A stretch of 64,000 nucleotides of DNA. It comes from Hyphomicrobiales bacterium. GTDB taxonomy: Bacteria; Pseudomonadota; Alphaproteobacteria; Rhizobiales; Beijerinckiaceae. Below are positions 26,197-33,777 of this stretch, one piece after another (positions within the stretch are counted from its first letter, which is position 1; each line of letters begins with the position of its first letter). The stretch spans positions 124,001-188,000 of the forward strand of contig JAIXTP010000002.1 of assembly GCA_027483895.1 (NCBI GenBank), in the 5' to 3' direction. Below the pieces are notes generated by a model. The model did not search any database. It had not been told where the DNA came from and saw only the letters and a list, made by a program, of their open reading frames with translations. The translations under genes were made by a program, and so were the position numbers.

Positions 26197-26228
26197 CTTC
26201 ACGCTTCACGCTTCGCGCTTCGCGCTTC
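26197..26228. repeat. Short 7-bp tandem repeat
   Basis: Two copies of CTTCACG, two of CTTCGCG and a partial CTTC lie in the 55-base gap between the DctM gene and the hydroxyacid dehydrogenase gene. A simple-sequence tract with no known role. Confidence 0.7.
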
Positions 26229-26247
26229 CGACGCGGGACACGACGGC

Positions 26248-27477
26248 ATGCCTGAGGACATGACGGCCTCCGAGGGTGCCGGCGTCTCCGCCGGCAATAC
26301 GCGTCCGCCCGCCCCGTTCGCACTGCACCGCGCGCGGGCGGTCCGGTCGCGGAACATCATGGATCTGCGCGCCGCCGCCGCCCGCAGGCTTCCGCGCGGC
26401 ATCTTCGATTTCGTCGACGGCGGCGCCGAAGACGAAATCACCCTCGAGGACAATTCGGCAGCCTTCGGGCGGCGACGACTGGTGCCACGCGTCCTCGTGG
26501 ACGTCTCTTCGATCGATCTGACGAAATCGATCCTGAGCCGGCCGAGCGGCCTTCCCTTCGCGATCGGACCCACGGGCGGCACCGGTTTCGTCTGGCCGCG
26601 CGGAGACCTCGCTCTGGCGAAGGTCGCCGCGGCCAACGACATCCCTTTCTGTCTGTCCACGACGTCGAGCGTTTCCATCGAGCATCTGCGCGAGCGGATA
26701 GACGGGCGCCTCTGGCTTCAGGCCTATATCTTCAAGCAGCGCGATTTCACGATGAAGATGATCCGGCGGGCCGAGGATGCCGGATATGAAGCCCTGATCA
26801 TCACCGTGGATCTGCCCGTCGGCGGAAAGAGGGAGCGCGACTTCCGGAACGACTTCTCCGTTCCGTTCCGCTTCACGCCTCGCAATTTTCTGGACTTCGC
26901 GCTGCATCCCGAATGGGTCGCGACGACGCTGCGTCACGGTCTGCCGAAATTCGGAAATCTCGTCGATTTCAAACCGGCGGGTGCGACGACCGATACGGCT
27001 TCGAGCGTGGGGCGGAACTATGATCCGTCGTTCTCCTTCGCCGATCTCGCGGCGATCCGCGAGGCGTGGCCCGGAAAACTGATCGTGAAGGGCGTCGCTC
27101 ATCCCGAAGATGCCGAGCGGCTGGTCTCGATCGGCGTCGATGCCGTCGTGGTATCCAATCACGGCGGACGGCAATTGGACGGCGCCTGCGCGACGCTCGA
27201 CAGCCTGCCCGCGATCCGCGCGGCCGTCGGGACACGGGCGGAAGTCTATCTGGACGGCGGCGTGAGGCGCGGCAGCGACGTCTTCAAAGGCCTCGCGGCC
27301 GGGGCCGATGCGGTGCTTCTGGGGCGCGCGACGCTTTACGGCCTCGCGGCGGCGGGCGAGGCGGGCGCGGACCGGGCGGTGGCGATCCTCAAGGAGGAAC
27401 TGACCCGGACGATGAAGCTCTGCGGCGTCACCAAGGCCACCGACATCGACGGGCGCTACATCACCTCGGGCGCTTGA
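26248..27477 (+). CDS. FMN-dependent alpha-hydroxy-acid dehydrogenase (LldD family)
   Basis: A 409-aa TIM-barrel flavoenzyme that oxidises L-2-hydroxy acids (lactate, mandelate, glycolate type). Seen: FDFVDGGAEDEITLEDN, the FMN-binding IGPTGGTGFVWPRGD, the catalytic His in VVSNHGGRQLDGA with its partner Arg, and phosphate-binding DGGVRRGSDVFKGLA and GRATLYG. The N-terminus is about 30 residues longer than in LldD, and an alternative ATG lies at 26260. Co-occurrence with a TRAP importer suggests that the imported acid is a 2-hydroxy acid. Confidence 0.9.
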   Translation: MPEDMTASEGAGVSAGNTRPPAPFALHRARAVRSRNIMDLRAAAARRLPRGIFDFVDGGAEDEITLEDNSAAFGRRRLVPRVLVDVSSIDLTKSILSRPSGLPFAIGPTGGTGFVWPRGDLALAKVAAANDIPFCLSTTSSVSIEHLRERIDGRLWLQAYIFKQRDFTMKMIRRAEDAGYEALIITVDLPVGGKRERDFRNDFSVPFRFTPRNFLDFALHPEWVATTLRHGLPKFGNLVDFKPAGATTDTASSVGRNYDPSFSFADLAAIREAWPGKLIVKGVAHPEDAERLVSIGVDAVVVSNHGGRQLDGACATLDSLPAIRAAVGTRAEVYLDGGVRRGSDVFKGLAAGADAVLLGRATLYGLAAAGEAGADRAVAILKEELTRTMKLCGVTKATDIDGRYITSGA

Positions 27478-27499
27478 ACCCTTCATCAGGAAAGCGGCA

Positions 27500-28093
27500 A
27501 TGAAACTCTATATGTCGTTGAACTCGCCCTATGCCCGTCTCGTACGGGTCCTGGTTCGCGAAGCAGGCTGCGCGGACAAGGTGACGGAGGTTCAGGTGGA
27601 CCCGCGGGACGGCTCGTCCGGCTATTGGGCGACCAATCCGATCGGGCTCATTCCCGCGCTCGAACTGGCCGACGGCCTCGTCCTTTCGGAATCCGATCTC
27701 GTTTGCCGTCATATCGACGACGCCCTCGCCGGCGGCCGCTTTTACGCCGGGGTCCGGCGGGATGCGCGGCGGGCCGCCGCGCTCGGTATGGCGCAGGGCA
27801 TTCTATTCCGGGGCCTTCTGGCGAGAACCGATCAGATGCGGCCCGCCGCACCCGACCGCGACGCGTTCGTGGCGCGCCAGCTGAGCGCCGCCTCGCGCGC
27901 CGCCGACGCACTGGAGAAGACCATCGAGGACCACGAGGGCGTCGACATCGTCGACATCGTCTTCGGCGCGACCGTCGGCTGGTTCGGGTTCCGCCACGAG
28001 GCGGTCGGCATTCTCCAAGGCCGGCCGAAATTGACCCGATGGTTCGAGCGCCTCGACCGCCGCCCGGCCTTCTCGGAGACGCGCCCCGGATAA
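27500..28093 (+). CDS. Glutathione S-transferase family protein
   Basis: A 197-aa cytoplasmic GST. Seen: an N-terminal thioredoxin-like domain (MKLYMSLNSPYARLVRVLV, cis-Pro in IGLIPALELADG, and SESDLVCRHID, whose Glu-Ser binds glutathione), and a helical C-terminal domain. The catalytic residue is probably the Ser in NSPYARL. It is last in the TRAP operon, 22 bases after the dehydrogenase. It may handle a glutathione-linked isomerisation, but the substrate is not readable. Confidence 0.87.
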   Translation: MKLYMSLNSPYARLVRVLVREAGCADKVTEVQVDPRDGSSGYWATNPIGLIPALELADGLVLSESDLVCRHIDDALAGGRFYAGVRRDARRAAALGMAQGILFRGLLARTDQMRPAAPDRDAFVARQLSAASRAADALEKTIEDHEGVDIVDIVFGATVGWFGFRHEAVGILQGRPKLTRWFERLDRRPAFSETRPG

Positions 28094-28105
28094 GCCGGGG
28101 CACGG

Positions 28106-28139
28106 CGTTTCCGCCGCCTTGCGCTCCGCGGCGGAAACG
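28106..28139. terminator. Bidirectional hairpin between convergent genes
   Basis: CGTTTCCGCCGC and GCGGCGGAAACG are perfect 12-bp inverted arms around a 10-base loop. A second hairpin (28084-28100, CCCCGG/CCGGGG) covers the GST stop codon. There is no T-tract, so termination efficiency is uncertain. Confidence 0.5.
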
Positions 28140-28174
28140 AGAGCATCTTGCAGTCGGGTTACCGGCCGGTACGG

Positions 28175-29440
28175 CTAGATCTTTATGGTGTCGGCGTCGT
28201 GCCGCTTCGCCGGTGCCTCGTTCGACTTCTGTCGCCTGATCAGGATCAGGAGTTCATTGACCGCCGCACGTTCCTTGAAGCTCGTCCTGTCGGAGCCGTG
28301 CACGAGATCATATGCACGATCGACGTGCTCCTTCGCCTTCTCCGCGTCGCCCTCGGCAAGTGCCATACGGGCCAACAACTCGTGCGGATAGAAATAGCGA
28401 GGATCGGCAGCGATCGCCTCCGCGCACTGCCGACGGGCGGCCGCCGCGTCCCGCTTGCGGAATTCGAGGTCGCACATATTCGCGAGTGTCACCGCGTTGC
28501 GGGGGTTGCTCGCGAGAGATCGTTTCAAAAATCGCTCGCCGGCCTCCAGATCGCCGACGCCTTTCAGGTACCAACCCATACCTGCGAGAGCGAAATCTCC
28601 GTTCGGGCAGATGCTTATCCCCTTCTCGAAGTTCTTTCTCGAAAGGCCGGCATCTCCGCCATAGATCGAATAATAATATCCAAGATGCGTATGAGCATTA
28701 CACGCCCGCGGATTTGCAGATAGGGCGGCCTCGAAATCCCGTTTCGCTCCCTCCACATCTTTCAAGATGTAATATCTGTTTCTTGCAATCTGATACCTGA
28801 ACTCAGCCTTTTCTGCTGCACTGTACTCCCCGGAAAGGGTCAGCATGTCGCAAGCCGTGATGCTGGTCTTGCCGCTCAAAGACTTGCACTGAATCTTGGC
28901 ACCCAGATGCGTGTCGCCGTCTTTTGCGGGAGCAGAGCGTGCATTGCGCTCGACGGGCGAAATCCGAGGCCCGTCGGAGACGACACCGCCCGAGATCGTG
29001 ATCTTGACCGGAACGGGCTTGAACGTCATGCCGTCGTGCAGGAAGACCTTGAACTCGTCGATGCCGCTCGTGCCGTTCGACTTGTAGATGAATTCGACGA
29101 ACTCGAATTCCTGGTTTTTGCCGCACGGACCGACCGGCCGGATCTCCTTGCCGCGGCGCTCGCTGACCGATCCCAGCTTGACGCCTTCGACCTCCCAAAC
29201 GGGTGCGCGCATGGCAGAGCACGGCGGGGCGGGATTGTAGAGAGAGACTTTCAGAATGGCGACGGATTGGCCCGGCCGAATGGTCTTGTCATACCGATTG
29301 TCCGTTGCCCAAGCATGCGCAGAGTCGTTCGCAGACAGAAAACCGATTGCCGCTGAAACGATAATAACCAGGACGCGCAGCGCAAGACGACCTTTCTGTA
29401 CCGAGTCGTGCAAGCTCGACATTGACCGCCCCGTCATCAA
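28175..29440 (-). CDS. Secreted TPR-repeat protein
   Basis: A 421-aa exported protein of unknown function. Seen: an N-terminal signal (LALRVLVIIVSAAIGFLSAN ending near AHA), an unrecognised beta-rich domain (~45-160) with paired cysteines (PPCSAM, VGPCGKN), then at least four TPR-like repeats (ANPRACNAHTHLGYYYSIYG; ICPNGDFALAGMGWYLKG; SNPRNAVTLANMCDLEFRK; ADPRYFYPHELLARMALAEG). It ends in a Lys/Arg tail. Starts at 29437 and 29422 are also possible. No operon partner lies on its strand downstream. Confidence 0.75.
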   Translation of the reverse strand: MMTGRSMSSLHDSVQKGRLALRVLVIIVSAAIGFLSANDSAHAWATDNRYDKTIRPGQSVAILKVSLYNPAPPCSAMRAPVWEVEGVKLGSVSERRGKEIRPVGPCGKNQEFEFVEFIYKSNGTSGIDEFKVFLHDGMTFKPVPVKITISGGVVSDGPRISPVERNARSAPAKDGDTHLGAKIQCKSLSGKTSITACDMLTLSGEYSAAEKAEFRYQIARNRYYILKDVEGAKRDFEAALSANPRACNAHTHLGYYYSIYGGDAGLSRKNFEKGISICPNGDFALAGMGWYLKGVGDLEAGERFLKRSLASNPRNAVTLANMCDLEFRKRDAAAARRQCAEAIAADPRYFYPHELLARMALAEGDAEKAKEHVDRAYDLVHGSDRTSFKERAAVNELLILIRRQKSNEAPAKRHDADTIKI

Positions 29441-29555
29441 ATCTCGATTTCACCGGAGCAAAGAATACCGCCTCATATTGGGCATGTCGATTGATCGCAC
29501 TTCCGACACGACGTGCAACTTCAGCAACGTCCTCGAGCACCCCGCGGCGATCTGC

Positions 29556-29647
29556 CGGCCGCCCCCAGTCCCGTCCGGGGTCGTTCATCATGAGGTCGAC
29601 GAAGACCGGCAGGAGGCGGCCGAGCACGGCGGCCCCGTCGCGCATGC
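29556..29647 (-). pseudogene. Orphan C-terminal fragment of a HEPN-type gene
   Basis: About 90 bases closely match the 3' end of the intact HEPN gene at 42052-42735. The translation RDGAAVLGRLLPVFVDLMM then NDPGRDWGRP corresponds to residues 193-221 of that protein with few changes. There is no start or upstream part, and the match stops at both ends. It is a relic of a deleted or recombined paralogue lying between the AraC and TPR genes. Confidence 0.75.
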
Positions 29648-29655
29648 GATCCTCT

Positions 29656-30690
29656 TCACTCGGCCCTAGGACGTTGCTGACGCCCCGACCCGCCCGGCAT
29701 GACGAGAGACCGGTATCGAGCGGCGAACCGCGCCTTTTCCTCGGACGGTCGCGTTCCGAAGAGATCCGAATACTCCTTCGCCAGACGACCGGCATGGAGA
29801 CCATATTCCGCCGCGATGAAGCCCAAGGGTATCCGGCCCTCGGTTCTGAGAATGGCGCGTCGGACCTGCGTCAGCCTGATCAGACGCTTCAGCTCCGAAA
29901 ACGTGACGCCCAATTGTTCCTGCACGGCCGATTGGATCGTACGCCGCGACGCTCCGAGGCTCTCCTCCAGAGCTTCAAGGGTCAAAGCGTCGCGGCCGTC
30001 TCCTGCCGAGAGCGTCCGCCAAAGCCGCTTTTCGACCTCCAGCGCGATAGTGCTTCGGAACGGGCTGCCGACATTCCGCCCGGGAATGCGTGTCGTTCGC
30101 GATGCCTCCTCCAGTACCGATACGGCCGCTTCGACGAGTTCGCCGGACGGCTCCAGACCCGCGAGCGCCGGGTCCTTTGCGGCCGGGTCGTTTTCACCGG
30201 CGTCAAGGATCCGTTCGGCCGCGGCCTCGAGCCGCTTGGCGGCCCGTCCATAGCGCGTCAGAGCGGACGGCCCGTTCCCCGAGAGCGCGTCCCTCGCCGC
30301 GCCGGTACCCAGGATCCCCCGCGCAAGCGGTTCTTCGAACTCCACGTCGATACGGTCGATCCCGAGCTGCGTCACGCAGTCCCAGCGATTTCCTTCGGCC
30401 GAGATCAGGACGGCGGCGTTCAATCCGCTCCGTCCTTGCAGTCTCGCGCCGAAGGGCGGGCCCGCCTTGACGAGGCTGATCTGCAGCTTGGGGGCGCCCA
30501 GCGCGGCGCTCATCCGCACCCGCCCGCGAATGACCCGACGGGAGATCTCGAAGCTGCCGGGGACGCGGGCATGGCGCTCGTCGCATGCGAACGCCTTGGG
30601 CTCCAGATCGAGGACCTCCAGGTCCCAGCCGGCGCTCGGCCGAAGGTTCTCGGCGTCGCGTCCCTGCCGGTGACGGCGGATGATGGCCAT
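29656..30690 (-). CDS. AraC-family transcriptional regulator
   Basis: A 344-aa regulator with an N-terminal sensor part of unknown ligand (residues 1-240) and a C-terminal AraC DNA-binding domain with two HTHs (LEESLGASRRTIQSAVQEQL; FIAAEYGLHAGRLAKEYSDL). The start at 30690 (ATG, MAIIRRHRQG) is a best guess, as no clear ribosome binding site is seen and the frame stays open upstream. The 283 bases between it and the response-regulator gene show no other feature. The target is unknown, with the autotransporters and the TPR gene the nearest candidates. Confidence 0.78.
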   Translation of the reverse strand: MAIIRRHRQGRDAENLRPSAGWDLEVLDLEPKAFACDERHARVPGSFEISRRVIRGRVRMSAALGAPKLQISLVKAGPPFGARLQGRSGLNAAVLISAEGNRWDCVTQLGIDRIDVEFEEPLARGILGTGAARDALSGNGPSALTRYGRAAKRLEAAAERILDAGENDPAAKDPALAGLEPSGELVEAAVSVLEEASRTTRIPGRNVGSPFRSTIALEVEKRLWRTLSAGDGRDALTLEALEESLGASRRTIQSAVQEQLGVTFSELKRLIRLTQVRRAILRTEGRIPLGFIAAEYGLHAGRLAKEYSDLFGTRPSEEKARFAARYRSLVMPGGSGRQQRPRAE

Positions 30691-30973
30691 GAGGATCGCC
30701 CTCGGATCGTGAGGTCGATCGACCTCGACCTCATGGTCGTGTCTACAAGACCCACTTCCGAAGCCCTCAATAATGCTCAAAAAACGAGCCGCCCGAGGGC
30801 GAAACGCCGAACCGAAGATATTCGCGGCGGCTGTCTCGCTCGATCCGAGATGTTCCGGCCCGAGATCGCTTCGAGCGGATCGGCGCGCATCGAACGGCCG
30901 ACGAAGGCTCCGTGGACTCACGTCAGGGGTCGTTCCTCCGAAGCTCCGACCCGCGTGCCGGGGCGGCTCCGTC

Positions 30974-31681
30974 TCACTTGAAGCGCAGACGGGGCCGCAA
31001 TCTATACCCGCTGCCCCTTAGACCGAGGATCGGGTTGGTCGCGTTTCCGAGCGCGTCTGCAGTCTTCTTACGAAGCGTCGCGATCCGTACTTCCATGCTG
31101 CGCGGACTGATTGGGGCTTCGATGGAACCGAACGCTTCCATCAATTCCCACCGTTCCAGTTCGCGTTGCGGCGAAAGGGCGAAGCGGGTCAGAGCGCGCT
31201 TTTCGGCCTCGCTCAGCGGGATGCGCGCTGCGGGGCCGAGCAGAAGGTTGGCGTCGGTGTCGAGAACCAGATCGTGATCCTGCTCGCGTCGACCGGAGTG
31301 GAGGCGTCTCGCCATGGACCGCAACACGGCCAGCAATTCTTCCGCATCGACCGGCTTGCCCAGATAGACGTCGGCGCCCGAATTGTAGCCGTCGATACGG
31401 GCGTTCGGCGCGGTGCGCGCCGTCAGGAGCACGATCCCGGCCTGCGGATGCCTTTCCCTGATCCTGACGGAAAGGCTCAAGCCGTCTTCGCCGGGGAGAC
31501 CTATGTCGATGACGTAGATGTCGGGCAGACCCGACTGCGCCGCCTCGTTGACTTCTTCCGCACAGAAAACGCCGGACGCCGAGAAGCCGGAGCGTCTGAT
31601 GGCCGCGACGAGGCTCTTGCGAAGCTCGTCATGATCTTCGACCACGAGAACGCTCGCGAGCGTCGAGAGGGACGCGGTCAT
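30974..31681 (-). CDS. OmpR/PhoB-type response regulator
   Basis: A 235-aa two-component regulator. Seen: a receiver domain with acidic pocket VVEDHDELR, phospho-acceptor Asp in YVIDIGLPGEDG, switch Thr in VLLTARTAP and Lys in LGKPVDAEELL. A winged-helix output domain follows (LGPAARIPLSEAEKRALTRF to LRGSGYRLRP). It overlaps the kinase stop by 4 bases (ATGA), so the pair is coupled. Direct repeats TTGAG in 10-bp phase before both autotransporter genes are the expected type of target. Confidence 0.93.
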   Translation of the reverse strand: MTASLSTLASVLVVEDHDELRKSLVAAIRRSGFSASGVFCAEEVNEAAQSGLPDIYVIDIGLPGEDGLSLSVRIRERHPQAGIVLLTARTAPNARIDGYNSGADVYLGKPVDAEELLAVLRSMARRLHSGRREQDHDLVLDTDANLLLGPAARIPLSEAEKRALTRFALSPQRELERWELMEAFGSIEAPISPRSMEVRIATLRKKTADALGNATNPILGLRGSGYRLRPRLRFK

Positions 31682-33588
31682 CGATCCTTCGCTCCGGCGA
31701 CTTCGGAGGGCTCGATCCCGAGATCGGCAGGCACCCGCAGGCCGAAGCGGATCAGGTCTCCCTGCCTTTCGTAGAACGCTTCGCCCCCGAGCCGCGTCGC
31801 GATCGTATCGACGATGAAGAGCCCCAGACCCGAGCCCGACTTGCGATGAGCATTCGGGCCTCTGACATATTTCTTGAACACGATCTCGGGATCGGGAAAA
31901 CCGAAATCGGACTTCATGTTCACGACGCTCAGCTCGAGCAAGCCGTCCTCTCGGACCGGTCGCGCGCTCACGACGATGGGATGATCTTCCGAACCGTATT
32001 TCACGGCATTTTCGACGAGGTTCTTCAGGGCGACCCGGATCAGGGTCAGGTCGTTGGTGATATGCCAGGTCTCCGGCACTTCGATCCTTAGCCGGTCCTC
32101 CGGAAATTTCGCGCAGACCCCCTCCACTTCCGTCGCGAGGTCGAAACCGACGAGCTGCAGACCGAGCGCCTCGCCGCCCACCTGGCCCGCTTGCAAAGCC
32201 TTGTCGAGGACGGCGGACATATCCTCTACGGCCCTTCGCAATTCGACGACTCCGTTCGTTTCGGCCAGCCAAGGCCCGAGCTGCATCTTCATGACGGACA
32301 TGGGGGTCCGCAGTTCATGAGCCAGCATCGAGAGGAGCTTTTCCTGCTCTTCCCGGTTTTGCCTCTCCTGCAGCTCATTCATCTGCGCGACGATCGACCT
32401 GCGCTCCGAAGCGTCGCGATCCGCCGCGAGGCGTACGGAACGCGCATACATGAAGCTGGAGAAGCAGACCGTCGTCACGATTCCGACGAGCAGGATCGAG
32501 TTCGAGGTCAGCTCCGGCCCGACGATCTCTCCGACGATGCCCACCTGAACCAGCAGCGCCGCTCCGGCCAGAACGGCAAGAACGACGCACATTCCAATCA
32601 TCAGAGATCGCGGAAGCACCCAGTTTTTTTGTGGTTCGGCCTGATCCGTGAGCAAGGCGGCAGGCACGAGAAGAAAGCTCAACAGCAGAGCCGTGAAAAG
32701 GTTGGCTCTGAGCCCCGACATCAAGTCGCCGGACGCGTAGATCACGACGGCGGCGGCCCATAACGCGAAGATGCCCCCGAAAATGGCACGGGAAATCGGT
32801 CTCGGCCGGTATTCGCCGACGAGAGCCCAGACGAAGCCCATGGTGATGCCGACGTAACCGAAATTCACCAGATCGGTCGTCGCGCTGAAACGACCGTAGG
32901 GCGCTTCGTCGAAGATCAGACGCGCGAGGCCGCGATTGAACGAAAGATAAATGAGCTCGGTGACCTGTCGCAGGGCGAACCAGCCTATGAGCGGTTCCGG
33001 GCTCCGACTCAGATGAATGCCGGCCAAAAGGAACGAGAAGAAAACCAACATCCAGTAGCCCGCGATCATAGCGAGCTGGATCGCGTCTTTGCGGATCGCC
33101 TCGTCCAAGGGGAGTATTTCGATCAGGATCGGCCGCGAGGTTTTCGAGCGGACCGCCACGAATATCTCCGCCAGGCCGGCGGGAGCGTCGATCTCGGCGT
33201 TCAGATTGGTAGAGCGATAGCGCTCGACGGAGCCCGGATAGACGTCGCCCGTGCGGTGAACGCCGCCTTCGTGATCGTGGACCGTGACGATATCCAGATT
33301 GGACGGTCGTACCCGAACGATCAGCTTCCCGCGATCCCTGCCTTTCGGGTCGATCAGAAATCGGAACCAGATGGTGTCACGCCCGTACCCCGCCGCGAGC
33401 ACGCCTTTGTAGGGCAGAAATTTCTGGTCCCGGATCTCCGGAAGCTGCAAAGCGCCGGTTTCGTCTCGAAAATATTCTTGGCGCGTTACCAGTTCGGCAC
33501 GCGCGGCTCCCGATCCGGCCAGAATCGCGATCGCGATCAGAAGCGTTTTCAGAAAGCCGGCAGGCATTCCGCCCTCGATACAGGTCAT
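31678..33588 (-). CDS. 7TMR-DISM sensor histidine kinase
   Basis: A 636-aa inner-membrane kinase. Seen: a signal peptide (FLKTLLIAIAILAGSGAARA), a periplasmic 7TMR-DISM extracellular domain (~32-160), about seven membrane helices (~170-385), a coiled coil, HisKA with phospho-accepting H424 in SMLAHELRTPM, the N box NLVENAVKYGS and the G2 box GSGLGLFIVDT. This class often senses carbohydrate or small periplasmic ligands. An alternative start is ATG 33567. It is divergent from the first autotransporter gene across a gap holding the TTGAG repeats. Confidence 0.92.
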   Translation of the reverse strand: MTCIEGGMPAGFLKTLLIAIAILAGSGAARAELVTRQEYFRDETGALQLPEIRDQKFLPYKGVLAAGYGRDTIWFRFLIDPKGRDRGKLIVRVRPSNLDIVTVHDHEGGVHRTGDVYPGSVERYRSTNLNAEIDAPAGLAEIFVAVRSKTSRPILIEILPLDEAIRKDAIQLAMIAGYWMLVFFSFLLAGIHLSRSPEPLIGWFALRQVTELIYLSFNRGLARLIFDEAPYGRFSATTDLVNFGYVGITMGFVWALVGEYRPRPISRAIFGGIFALWAAAVVIYASGDLMSGLRANLFTALLLSFLLVPAALLTDQAEPQKNWVLPRSLMIGMCVVLAVLAGAALLVQVGIVGEIVGPELTSNSILLVGIVTTVCFSSFMYARSVRLAADRDASERRSIVAQMNELQERQNREEQEKLLSMLAHELRTPMSVMKMQLGPWLAETNGVVELRRAVEDMSAVLDKALQAGQVGGEALGLQLVGFDLATEVEGVCAKFPEDRLRIEVPETWHITNDLTLIRVALKNLVENAVKYGSEDHPIVVSARPVREDGLLELSVVNMKSDFGFPDPEIVFKKYVRGPNAHRKSGSGLGLFIVDTIATRLGGEAFYERQGDLIRFGLRVPADLGIEPSEVAGAKDR

Positions 33589-33661
33589 CGAAAAACTGCC
33601 ACGGCTTTCAACTTATGCGCGGGCGAAGGATCAGCGCAACTCATGATGACGATAGATCAAG

Positions 33662-33696
33662 TTGAGGTTTGTTGAGCTTGATTGAGCTCGGTTGAG
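33662..33696. promoter_or_regulatory. Four TTGAG direct repeats in 10-bp phase (autotransporter 1)
   Basis: TTGAG begins at 33662, 33672, 33682 and 33692, an exact 10-base period in the gap between the kinase and first autotransporter genes. Helically phased direct repeats are the usual binding site of OmpR-family regulators, and one is encoded next door. The same element recurs at 36021. Confidence 0.72.
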
Positions 33697-33777
33697 CTCC
33701 AGCGTCCACGCCTCTGTATGAACTCCCGGCTTTCCGCTTGGAAGCAGTGCCTGAGTGCGTATCGGGGGAACTACGTC

